Shown: in pieces, positions 48,146-58,253 of the stretch
Layout of the letters: each line of letters starts with the position of its first letter
Numbering within the stretch: the first letter of the stretch is position 1
Assembly: GCF_964204645.1 (NCBI RefSeq)
Contig: NC_134036.1
Coordinates: 9,594,704 to 9,658,703 of the forward strand
Reading direction: 5' to 3'
Source: Tubulanus polymorphus
Taxonomy: Eukaryota > Nemertea > Palaeonemertea > Tubulaniformes > Tubulanidae
DNA: 64,000 nt
Translations under genes and position numbers: made by a program
Notes under the pieces: generated by a model
Database searches by the model: none
Told to the model about the DNA's origin: nothing
What the model saw: only the letters and a program-made list of their open reading frames with translations

Positions 48146-50004
48146 GACCCCTATTTCTACCTGTTTCTGAGTAATTTCAGTTGTAACAGTGATTATGATC
48201 ATTAAGCCGAGTCCCATTCACTATTGTTCATTAATTTTATGTTAGTTCGCACATTACAGACAAACAGACTTTAACTTCACCAAATTCATGCTCCCAGAAT
48301 GTCTCAGAACTTATAAGAAATCACATCTCCATAGCTTTTTATTTTTACAGTTTTCTCGCGGAGCCTTCCACTTAGGCGGCATTGCTGATTGGTCTAACTA
48401 ACCTCGAGCTTGGCACTCTTGGGCTTGTCAGATTGTTATGATATGCCTGTTAAATGCTGTAACATGCTTATCTGAACGATGAGTAACAACGAAGTGGCGC
48501 TTGGCAACATTGATCAGTACATGGTTAATTCTAAGGCCTGATCTGCCTCCTCAGAGTAATTTTTCAGATCTTCCTTCTTTCGATGACGAGAGCAGTGCCG
48601 ACAACAGCGGTGAAGATATCTCTGCATTGGCTACTTCCAAAAATTTCTGCAGCGCAGGTGTGTATTTTTTAGCATTGGTTGACGTCTATGACGTCATGCC
48701 AATGGTAAAATGGATAGAAAATAGTAGTACGAAAAAATAGCGCCGACTCATTTTCGTTGTAAATTCAAATTGTCACTCCGTTCACGTAAAAAATTAGAAA
48801 CAGCTGAAAATGACTTTAAAAAAATGTTTCAATTATTCCCCACAACATAGCGTCGCCAGATTTCTGATTTAATGGTCCAAAAAGTTATTCGATCGCATTT
48901 TTCTCGTTCATTATCTGGTAGATGAGAGCGGGTTAAACAATCGAGTAGCGATATGTCCGCATTGAGATTGGCTGTAAAGAATGGGGAACAGCCTCTTCTG
49001 AATAGAAAAACATAAAATTATGTACCTCCGGATTATAAATATCACAGTGTTTGGATATCACTGTTATTCCAACTACCAGTATCCAAGGGATTTGGGATTA
49101 ATTCTCAGCGTCAGAATACGTATTTCTAGAGCAGTGGGCCGGCCGTTGCATGCTTGATTGATTCACGTGGTGGCACGTATCGGCGGCCGCCATGATGTAT
49201 CAGTGAAGTTTCCCACTTCAAAAGCAGGAAAGTTGTCAAAAGATGTCAACCGATTTATTCTAACTATACTTTTGAAGAAAGATAATAGGCATCTTATACA
49301 GTGTTGAAAATTCCATGTAGACGCACGTCGTAGTTTGCGAGTTTATAAGTTTTTGGAATACTGCCATCTTTTAAATCATTATACGTGTGTCGCAAACGTA
49401 GGCTACTCCCAATATTTTCCGCGAATTTTTGTGATCGAGGCAAATGTGTTCCGTTTAATCATGCTTAATGTCGAATTTGAAGATAATCATTTGTTTGTGG
49501 TGTAATCGATAAGAGTGCTTCCCTTTAAATTTCGTCGAATACTTCGTCGATAAATATTTAAATATTAAAATTGATATATAACACGAAGATTGCCTTTGGA
49601 AGTTTGGATTGCAATCTTTATGTTTTGAAATTTAGGGATTATTATCGGAATGTGACTGCCTTGTGAGCAAACATATTTTGACAGCTGAGCTACTTCTAGC
49701 GCCATCTATCGAATATAAATTGAACCTGTTGCCAAATGTTACTCCCAATGTTACCATTTATCATTGGACATGTCTGTTATGTCTAGTCACTGTTGAATTG
49801 TAATAAGGCTTACATTTTTTACATTGTCCGTGTCTCTGATTCAACAGGCAAAAAATGGTCCTGATAACTAAGATTTTTGCACTTAGCATTGACTATACTC
49901 ATTTACCTGTTGAAGCTTCTATACATTAGTAGCGCAGCTCGTGCAACAAATAAATAGTTAACCTATATAGTACTACTCGTGAAAAAATATAGTTTTCCTA
50001 CCTA
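48146..50004. other. interval with no confirmed gene
   Basis: A possible small exon (about 48480-48660) is acidic and Ser-rich, ending at GCAG|GTGTGT, but needs a frameshift to start at the ATG at 48479, so I do not call it. At 49560-49735 sequence matches the interior of the 27793-28180 MITE in reverse. Confidence 0.3.
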
Positions 50005-50640
50005 CCAAAAAAAATTGCATATTTTTTGTTTAGGCCTAACCGTGAGGCTGTTTTTTTAACCGTTTTAAACGACATTTTCCCCCAGCCAAAAGTGGTCCTA
50101 TTTTCCCAAAATCCAGAAAAATTCCTTTGAGGAATTGTGAAATGAAATAAATTATTATCGCTAATTAGTGTTCTTTAGTCATTTTAGTCAATGTAACGAT
50201 CTGTTTTAATAATAAAATACGTGTCTGATGGGCCTATACCGGTACCTACCTTCCCTACAAAGCATTGTGTAATCGCTCAGACAGTAGGTCAATGACATTC
50301 CTTCCTACCCTATTTTCCATAATGGTATAGTTCACACATGTTCTACATACAATGTCACATTGTCTGGTTAGCCAATGATAATGTAGGCCTACATGCAGTG
50401 GACACGCTTCAATGAATGAATGAATGAACGAACGATTGAATGAAGTTCACTTCACAGGCACTATACTCAAAAAAGTTTCCAAAAATCCTCAAAACTACCC
50501 CCTTCTGGCTTCACGCCTGCAGTGTTCGTCTTGGCATGGATACACGCTTGTACAATATTTTCCCCAATAATGACTAATGAACATTGTATTTTAACAATCA
50601 CAGAAACCCTAGATGATCTACCCTTCGGATTCTCACTTAC
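50005..50640 (-). repeat. dispersed repeat B, copy 2
   Basis: This is the reverse-orientation partner of 31040-31670. It carries an extra (GAAT)n microsatellite at 50412-50436. Both copies lie roughly 0.8-0.9 kb upstream of a protease-like Helentron frame, but in opposite orientation. Confidence 0.6.
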
Positions 50641-50772
50641 ATAGTACTCTGCCTAAATAAAAAATACATATTTCTCCTGCCTAAATCGAAAATACATATT
50701 TCTCATATTAGAATTAATTTCTCCCTCGATTCAGATATTTAAAATATGAATGAAAAAGTTGAATATGCATCC

Positions 50773-50884
50773 CAGGGGCCGGTTTTATAGACTGGCATTA
50801 TCTTTAACCCGGGGGTTACTCAATTCATTTTGAATTGAGTTAACCCCAGGGTTAAAGTTAATACTAGTCTATAAAACCGGGACC
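50773..50884. mobile_element. fold-back element (~112 bp, near-perfect palindrome)
   Basis: GGCCGGTTTTATAGACT leads into TTTAACCCGGGGGTTA and a short loop, followed by the reverse complement with a few mismatches. The whole unit would fold as one hairpin. Short fold-backs of this kind are typically dispersed. Confidence 0.7.
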
Positions 50885-51462
50885 AGGATGGCAAAGCATA
50901 AAAAATTTAAGCCTGTGCAGGCATACTGTAGAATTTCAAACACGCATGATACCACTTCTGCAAATATTTGGTGTCTGTTCTCACCAATAATTTTTTTCGA
51001 CTTTTTTACAGGTCCGTACAAGGTCGATGAACTACTTGCATTACGTGTTTTTAATTGGATTTGTATTACTTAGGTTAGTAACATAGAATCCCTTGATTAA
51101 TAAGACATCCTACTTGTTTGGATGAATTACAAATTGCCTTAAAATTCATTAATTTGCACATCTTGTAGTTGTACGCGAATTGTAGTTGTATTATAGAAAC
51201 AGGCATTTTTGTAAAATTTAAATGACTTATTACCAGATTTAGTCACTTGACTGATATTGGATAAAAAAGATTGACTTAACTGACCACCTATAAAAGACAA
51301 ACTTGCTCTTACTATATAACTGACACTATGTAATGGTCAAGACATGAACAATGATTTTTAAGACTTTAACTGACAGTTGGCAAAATGACCACATTTCGTT
51401 AGGGCTGTGATTTTTACATGTTGACCAAAATCCTATCAATTGCTTAGAGACCATAATTGACC

Positions 51463-52230
51463 ATGCCGAGAGGAAAAAGAAAATCTGTTGAGCAGTTACA
51501 AGCAGAAAGAAAAAAGCAAAGGAGAAACAATACTATTCTTCAAGCTTCTGTTCACCAGGGATCAGATATTTCTTCTGATGCAGCTGGAAAGCAGTGCGTT
51601 GCGTGTTGTTCTGTATATCTTCTTTCAGTGAATGACACCGCACCAAATTCATTACAAACAAAAGATTTGGATGATATTTTGATTTTAGGATCAAACGTGT
51701 ACCAGAATTTATGCATTGGTACAGTACATCATTATCTTACGGTGGAAGACCTACCATCTAGTTCCTCACTTAACAAGAGAACACTAACATTTTCGCATGA
51801 TCAACCCTATTTTGGCATTCCAAATGTTGTCATCCAAGATCCACCATGTGTGTCTCTTTATTCAGCTCTGCTCCCTTGCTTTGAAAAATCTGACTCAAGC
51901 TTTTTAACATTAGGATTCAACCCTAATTCCCTTTCAGAAGCTAGATATTATCCTGGTGTTGGTGGCTACACATCAGCTATATGCTGTAAAGATAACAACT
52001 ATTATATCTTTGATTCTCATTCGAGAAATATCTCTGGTTTGCCAGTTTCAGATGGAAAAGCTGTCATGTTGACATTTTTCAGTTTGGATGATGTTGCTAA
52101 ATATTTGCAGCAGTTGGCTTTAGTACTACAGTTACATGATCAATTTTATGAATTAACACCAGTTAGTTTTCTTGTGGATACTGGAAACACATTATCTGAC
52201 ACGTGTGAACATATGATGCAAAAAAAATAG
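51463..52230 (+). CDS. Helentron cysteine-protease-like protein, copy 2
   Basis: The ATG at 51463 opens 255 codons with a basic N-terminus. AGKQC gives candidate catalytic Cys45, and FDSHSR gives Asp184 and His186, followed by DGKAVMLTFFS. Motif order and spacing match 32536-33414. The frame ends in an A8 run followed by TAG; related sequence continues in another phase (52260-52451). The domain resembles OTU/UL36-USP-like proteases in other large Helitrons. It might process a polyprotein or remove ubiquitin; both are inference. Confidence 0.65.
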   Translation: MPRGKRKSVEQLQAERKKQRRNNTILQASVHQGSDISSDAAGKQCVACCSVYLLSVNDTAPNSLQTKDLDDILILGSNVYQNLCIGTVHHYLTVEDLPSSSSLNKRTLTFSHDQPYFGIPNVVIQDPPCVSLYSALLPCFEKSDSSFLTLGFNPNSLSEARYYPGVGGYTSAICCKDNNYYIFDSHSRNISGLPVSDGKAVMLTFFSLDDVAKYLQQLALVLQLHDQFYELTPVSFLVDTGNTLSDTCEHMMQKK

Positions 52231-52259
52231 CTTCATATTTTACTTATGAGAATTTACAT

Positions 52260-53383
52260 TTGACCAGAAATTCTGATTCCAAACATATGTACAATACATC
52301 CCCAAAAATGATATCAGCGAAGCCATCAACTGTATCAGATGAACTTGTTTCATTATTAAATCCATGTTTTAATAAACCTGTTCTTGATGTATGTGGTGAA
52401 CTTAATGAATGTTCTCTCGAAGTCAGTAGTGAAGTTTTTGCCAAGTTTTGATTGAAAGATTTCATGATGCTATTAAACATGGTCCATTGTACATTTGTTC
52501 ATCTTGTGATCAAATGTATTATCAACATTCTGTTAAAAGGGCTAAAACATTAAGAGACATTAACTCTGATCTATGTATACAGTTATTACAGTGCATTACA
52601 AGCGTTGGGGGCATTGAAGGGGTTTGTCTAACATGTTTTAAGTACATACCAGCTGGAAAAATACCCCCATGCTCTATCAATAATGGGTTACAGTTTCCAC
52701 CAATTCCTGATGAATTAAATGATCTCAAGCCACTTGAATTGAGACTTGTATCTCCTAGATTGCCATTCATGAAAATTCAAGAGGCATATTGTGGTCGTCA
52801 GTTTAAGCTGAAAGGTGTGAATGTACCCGCAGACATTATCCAGACTGTTACATCATTATCAAGGATGGAGCATGATGATGCTACAATAAAAATAAAGCTC
52901 AAGAGAAAACTTCAATATAGATTGGCAGAAGCCACAGAGAACGTACGGCCTGAGCGTGTACGAAAAGCTGCCGAATGGTTATGTTCAAATGGAGACTGTT
53001 ATAAACTTATGGGTATTCAATATGATAGAGAATGGGATATCATTCCAAATGAGACAGAAACAGATATAAGCGTTACAGACACCAGTCAGCCTGACCTATC
53101 GTTAAACGACAATAAGGATGATTCTGAAGATATGGCTGGCATTTGTGACACATTGTTGACTGCACCTAACTTCCTTGAGGACACTGAGCGGGGACTTGTC
53201 TACAACTTGGCTCCAGGTGAGGGGAATAGACCTAAAAGTATGTTTCAAGACAAACATGCAGAAGAATTAGCATTCCCTGGTATATTTTGCGGCCAAGCTC
53301 GAAAGTTAGATGAACTCTCTCAAAACAAGTGTTTTACAGTGAGCTCTGTAAATCTGAGGTACGACGTAGTGACAGGCATGTAA
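52260..53383 (+). pseudogene. Helentron linker and cysteine-rich (DUF6570-like) domain
   Basis: A short linker (52260-52451) shifts into a 311-codon frame from 52448, which has no ATG at its start. It carries GPLYICSSCDQ, CLTCFKY, LVSPRLPFMKI, HDDATIKI and ENVRPERVRKAAEWL, parallel to 33960-34530. An acidic linker follows, ending LAFPGIFCGQ, a block that precedes the Rep region in Helitron proteins. Zinc binding is likely from the paired cysteines. The frame shifts near 53335 into 53329-53526. Confidence 0.7.
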
Positions 53384-54226
53384 GTAATTCTGTTGATAAT
53401 TTTGTTTTTAAGACCAAAAAACTGCAAATGAAAATGCTTCTTGATAAAGTTCAGCTGGCTGTAAGAAAGTATAAAACAAATGGTGCTACCATCGCAGCTA
53501 AAGATGTTAAAGGTGGTAATGCTTAACAAAGGATTCAGGGTACTAAAAACCATCCGTGGTTCTCCGGCCTATTTTGAACAGGCAAAGAAGGATTTGTTTG
53601 CCATGATCCGTCAACTTGGACCAGGTACTGTCTTTCTTACTTTGAGTGCAGCTGAGACGAGATGGATACATTTACTAAGGATCCTTGGTGAAATAATTGA
53701 CCATAGAATTTATACTGATGAAGAAATTAGAAAATTCAGTTGGAAAACAAAATCTCGTTTAATTCAAAGTGACCCGGTCACCTGTGCACGGCACTTCGAT
53801 TACCAGGTACAATGTTTCATGAAACATATTCTGTTTTTAAAGTTTACTTCACTTGGAACTGCAAAAGATTTCTTTTATCGAATTGAGTTTCAGCATCGTG
53901 GATCACCACATGTCCACATGTTGGTATGGTTTCACAGTGCACCTGTCTTCGGTAAAGACCTAGAGACTAAGGTGACAGAGTTCATTGACACACTTATATC
54001 ATGTCAGAACAATGGCAGCACTGTAGTTGGTGATTTAATCAACCTACAAATCCATAAACATTCCTTAGCCTGTAAAAGAAAAATTGGCAGCAAAACAAAA
54101 TGCCGTTTTGGATTTCCAAAACCCCCAATGAAGAACACTTGTATTCTCACACCTCTGGATAAAGAGATGCCCAAGGAAGACGAGTTGCAACACATTCGTA
54201 TATATGACCAAATCAAACCAAATTGA
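53329..54226 (+). pseudogene. Helitron-like N domain and Rep HUH motif
   Basis: Sequence continues from 53329 (KSEVRRSDRHV, FKTKKLQMKMLLDKVQLAVRK), then shifts at ~53515 into the frame of 53480-54226. That frame has FRVLKTIRGSP, FLTLSAAETRW, DPVTCARHFDYQVQ and RIEFQHRGSPHVHML. The two His of the HUH motif lie at 53909-53917. They would bind the metal ion for nicking single-stranded DNA in rolling-circle transposition. The frame ends at 54226; its continuation is in the next frame. Confidence 0.85.
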
Positions 54227-54260
54227 ATGACAAGATGAATCTCAAACATATGAACAGTTT

Positions 54261-54881
54261 TTGGAAAACCTTTCTCTGTCTGAAAGTGAATATCTTTTAG
54301 CATTAAGAAGTCAACTCCATACTGCTATTGTGTTTCTGAGACGTAATCCCTCTCAATGTTACGTCAATGGGTATAATACTGTTATCTTAAAAGCTTGGCA
54401 GGCTAACATCGATATCCAATTCATATTAGATGTATATTCATGTGCTGTGTATGTAGCATCATATTTGTCCAAAAGCCAAAAAGGAATGAGCCAACTAATG
54501 AGACAAGCATGTGAAGAAGCGTTATATACTAATTCTGATATCAAAAAGCAGGTGAGAGCTATGGGCAATAAATTCCTGAACAACATCGAAATTTCAGCCC
54601 AAGAATCTGTGTATTTACTTCTGCAAATGCCATTGAGAAAATCATCAAGATCTTTTGTATTCATAAATACATCACATCCAGACCAAAGCGTTCAATTGCT
54701 AAAACCATCAGATATCATTGATAAAATGAAAGATTATGACATAAATATTGGGTATGGTGGATTAATTGAACGCTACACAAAACGCCGATTGCAGATGAAA
54801 AATAAAAGCCTTGCAGAATTTGCAGCTTGGTGTGATATCTCTAAGACATACAAAAGAAAAAAAAACTGTAAATATCACTGA
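54261..54881 (+). pseudogene. Rep C-terminal part with catalytic tyrosines
   Basis: YVASYLSKSQKGMS contains Tyr64 and Tyr68 of this frame (54450 and 54462), the YxxxY pair that forms the covalent DNA link in Helitron Rep. The flanking segments (CYVNGYNTVILKAWQANIDI; MPLRKSSRSFVFINT) are typical. A one-base shift near 54850 leads into the Rep-helicase linker. Confidence 0.8.
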
Positions 54882-55490
54882 TGATGTATATCCTCCTGAA
54901 GAACAACAAACTGATGATAATTTGATACTCAACCATGATGACTTGATGGAAAACATCTCTGAAGCAAACTTACAGAATTCTACAGAATTGAAGAAACGCA
55001 CTAAAGCTAAGATTCTCCGATATGTCCGCTTCAGTGAAGAAATTGATCCTGACAATTTTTATCGAGAAAAATTAATGTTGTATACCCCATGGAAGAGTCA
55101 GATCTATTATCCCCATATAATGATTATAAAGCTAATTATCAACACAATTTAGATGTCATAAAGAGAAATATGACTGCCTTGGAACCTGCTTCACTGGAGT
55201 TAGACTTTGCGATCGCAAATTTAGGTGAAATTCAGGAATTAGAGGATAGTTGTGATATACTTGCCCCAAATACTCAACACTTAAATGCAGAAGAAAATGG
55301 AGACAGTGATAGTGCATATTATGCTTCTCTACATCCAACTCATCGGGAATATGCTACAACTGATCTTGCTTTGGATTTTGGCATTGGGTGTGCAAGTCAA
55401 GAAGAGAACTACATCCAAAATGAACTTGAAGAACAAGAATACTTGTCCCTACTAAATTCTTTAAACAAATCTCAAAAACTGTTTTTTTAG
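54811..55490 (+). pseudogene. Rep-helicase linker
   Basis: Two overlapping frames (54811-55152, 55089-55490) together encode an acidic linker with ILRYVRFSEEIDPDNFYREKLMLYTPW, a conserved block before the helicase. A shift lies near 55100. The TTTTTTT run near 55484 marks a further shift into the helicase. Confidence 0.7.
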
Positions 55491-55984
55491 AGATACTGCA
55501 TCTAGTCAAAACTTCTGTTGAGCCATTTCATGTCTTCCTTTCTGGTGCTGGAGGTGTAGGAAAAAGCAGAGTCATTCATGCTGTAAATCAAGCTGTGATT
55601 AAATTCTACAATACTCGAGCAGGAAGTGATTACACTAAAACAAAAGTAATGATGGTAGCACCCGCTGGAAAAGCAGTTTTCAATATTAACGGTTCTACAA
55701 TTCACTCTGCGTTTAAAATATTGCCAAACCAAGCGCTGGCATGGCAACCCCTTCAGTCAGAAAAAATCAATAACCCCAGATGAGCTTCAGGTAATCTTAG
55801 CTTGTTGATTATTGATGAAGTTTCAATGGTAGGAAAAAAGTTGTTTTATGTCCTACACAAACGTTTACAAGAAATAACGGGTTTAGCCACACCTTTTGGT
55901 GGAGTGTCTGTCTTGTGTGTGGGCGACTTAATTCAGCTGAAGCCCGTTATGGACGGATATTTAAAAAAGAATGTCTTCCATTAG
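55491..55984 (+). pseudogene. Pif1-like helicase N-terminal half (Walker A and B)
   Basis: Walker A GAGGVGKS lies at 55544-55567. Motif Ia-like VMMVAPAGKAVF follows, and Walker B appears as LLIIDEVSMVG at about 55802-55834. CVGDLIQLKPV follows (motif III). A local frame disturbance with a TGA at 55781-55783 separates A from B. The helicase would unwind DNA during rolling-circle transposition. Confidence 0.8.
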
Positions 55985-56870
55985 CAAATTTGCTGAATCG
56001 TCTACGTGAAGGTAATCATACAAATGAAGATATTAAACTTCTAAAGACTCGACTAGCAAACGCTTCTGCTCCAGAACTACATAAACTACCACATCTTTAT
56101 ATAACAAACAGTTAAGTACAAAATCATAACAATTTGATTCATGAAACTTCTGGCTTAGAAAGATATGTCATTCAGGCTCGTGATAATGTCTCTTCTAATG
56201 TTACTTCGGCAGCAGCTAAAACAATCATTTCATTAATACCTTCGCAAAACAATGCAGCTACAGAAGCAGCTTACCCTTGCTATAGGTTTAGAGTATGACC
56301 TAACTTGTAACGTTGACATAACAGATGTTTTGACAAATGGGGCAACAGGTACACTGAAAAAGGTTCAGTTACCAGAAACTTCTTCATTAGCCATTGGTGT
56401 ATTGTGGTTGAAATTCAAACCCTCCAGAATTGGAAAAAATAGGAGTAGTAATAGACATATGTATAATAATGTCTCTGTGAATTTTACTTGGACTCCGATA
56501 ATGCCAGTTAAAAAGTCTTTTCATGTTGGTCGATCACGTAATTCTACAGTCGACAGAATACAATTTCCCTTGCGTGCTTCAGCGGCTAAAACAGTACAGG
56601 TACCGTAGGGCCCAGGGGTCTACATTAGATCAGGTAGTTGTGGACTTATCTGGTAGAGCAGAATCTCACTTACACTATGTAGCTCTAAGTCGTGCCACTA
56701 AACTGCCAGGGCTACATATACTAGACCTCAATGAACAGAAAATTAAAGTTAGTGACTTAGTAAAGCTTGAAATGAATAGATTACGTAGTATTGCAAAATT
56801 CCCTATTACATTAGATATTTCTCAAATTCCTTTCAGCATCATGTATTTAAACTGTAGGTCGCTAAATTAA
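55985..56870 (+). pseudogene. Pif1-like helicase C-terminal half
   Basis: Fragments in three frames carry LTNGATGTLKKV (56320s) and the UvrD-like C-terminal motifs RRAQGSTLDQVVVDL and HYVALSRATKL (56600-56710). They end with KIKVSDLVKLEMNRLR. Stops occur at ~56113 and 56606 with compensating shifts. It is continuous in phase with the endonuclease apart from a TAA at 56868-56870. Confidence 0.75.
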
Positions 56871-57513
56871 CATATTCTTGATATCCGTGCCGATGATAAT
56901 CTTTTGGCATCTCAGATAATCATATGTGCTGAAAGCCGCTTTTGTCATTTTGACAACGAAATCATATGTGCTGAAAGCCGCTTTTGTCATTTTGACAACG
57001 AAATGATGTCATCCTTGACTGGATTTTTTCAATACAGATTTGACGAATCTACTGAAGGTATTCATCGCCCTTATAAAGGTCTTGTTGTCTACAGCAGACT
57101 GGCCTTCACAAATACACCTGTGATACTGATAAATAATCAAGTAGAAGGTGTACTTTTTAAAGTCCATGTTATGGATAAACGTGTCCTGGTATGTGGGGTA
57201 TACAGATCGTCAAATGCACTAAATGCCCACATGTCTGGCCTTGCCCAAGAAATAAACAAAATCATAAATTCAGTAGACTATCCGATTGTCATAGGTGATT
57301 TGAACATTAATTGGCAAAATTCTGTTAATCATAAGAGAGTATACTCCTGGTTCTCTACATTAGATTTAAAACAGATTCAACATGAAGTAACCACAGACTA
57401 TTGAACAAATATTGACTTAGTTCTAACGACGTCACCAGAAAACATCAAATGTCTGTCAAATGAGTACTTGAATGTTACTTTTCTGACCATAAACCAGTTG
57501 TATTAGATGTTAG
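56871..57513 (+). pseudogene. APE-type endonuclease domain of the Helentron
   Basis: The domain begins at MYLNCRSLN (just before the TAA). It carries the metal-binding Glu in CAESR, GDLNINW, NIDLV and the terminal SDHKPVV (57484-57505, in a shifted frame). A 42-bp tandem duplication (56919-57002) repeats 14 residues around the Glu motif. A stop at 57402 and a shift near 57470 break the end. Such C-terminal nucleases define Helentrons, but their role is not settled. Confidence 0.75.
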
Positions 57514-58038
57514 ATAAATGATAGTCTAATGGTCATAGAACAGTATTTCAAATTTATAAGGAATTTTTCAGTTGTAAATGTCATAATATGAATTATTTAC
57601 CACTTCTCTGGTAAACTGATACATTCCATGTTTCTTCTATTGTAGGTGCCTACCATTAGTAAACTTTTGGAGGACAAGTCCAACACCAGTGCACCTTACT
57701 CGAAATGTATAAGAGTCAAGATCATAAAACTACTGCAAGACAAAATGGCTGTTGCAGATTCAACAGGATGTATGAAATTTATGCTACATTGTCAAGAAGA
57801 ATGTGCACGCCTTAAAGAAAATCAAGGACTTCTCAAAAATTACAAATTCCGTTATGGAGTGGGTTCTATTGTGGAAGACACGGTGATTGGACAAACATCT
57901 GTACCTGAAGAACCAGCAGATATCGAAAAAAGAGCCTCTTTGTTAATAGATCCACCTTCATCACCGACAGTGCAAATTTCAGTAGCAAAAGGAAGTCCAG
58001 TGAAGTCTAAGGTGACAGTCCATGGAACTGTTGTTCAG

Positions 58039-58253
58039 GTATGTTAGGCATAATACTCAATACCCGTATTCAATTATTGAAATCTAGATCTCCATGTCCT
58101 CTCGGCTGTAACCGAAAACCCGATCTCAGTACGGAAATGAACTGGCCGCGTATTTTCTGTAGTGTGAATGCAGATTCGGCACTAAGCTAGCCGCGTATTT
58201 GCATCCTTGTAGTACAAAACACTCTTCGGCACCAGCGAAGTACGGTACTATGA
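58039..58253 (+). other. intron sequence left of the Mutator-like insertion
   Basis: Part of the 3.1-kb intron 58039-61145 of the RPA-like gene. Without the insertion and one copy of its duplication the intron would be about 720 bp. Confidence 0.5.

Larger units (their letters stand above)
51463..57513 (+). mobile_element. Helentron-type Helitron, decayed autonomous copy
   Basis: In order on one strand: cysteine-protease-like domain, cysteine-rich domain, Helitron-like N domain with HUH Rep motif, YxxxY Rep motif, Pif1-like helicase with Walker A and B, and an APE-type endonuclease. A C-terminal endonuclease and a protease mark the Helentron lineage rather than canonical Helitrons. At least eight frame changes or stops interrupt it, so it is not autonomous now. 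I could not define its terminal sequences. An RPA-like gene follows at once and may belong to it. Confidence 0.8.

Noticed and set aside
48479-48740. Possible first exon (acidic, Ser-rich) with donor at 48659
   Set aside because: The ATG and the acidic stretch are in different frames and no downstream partner exon was found.
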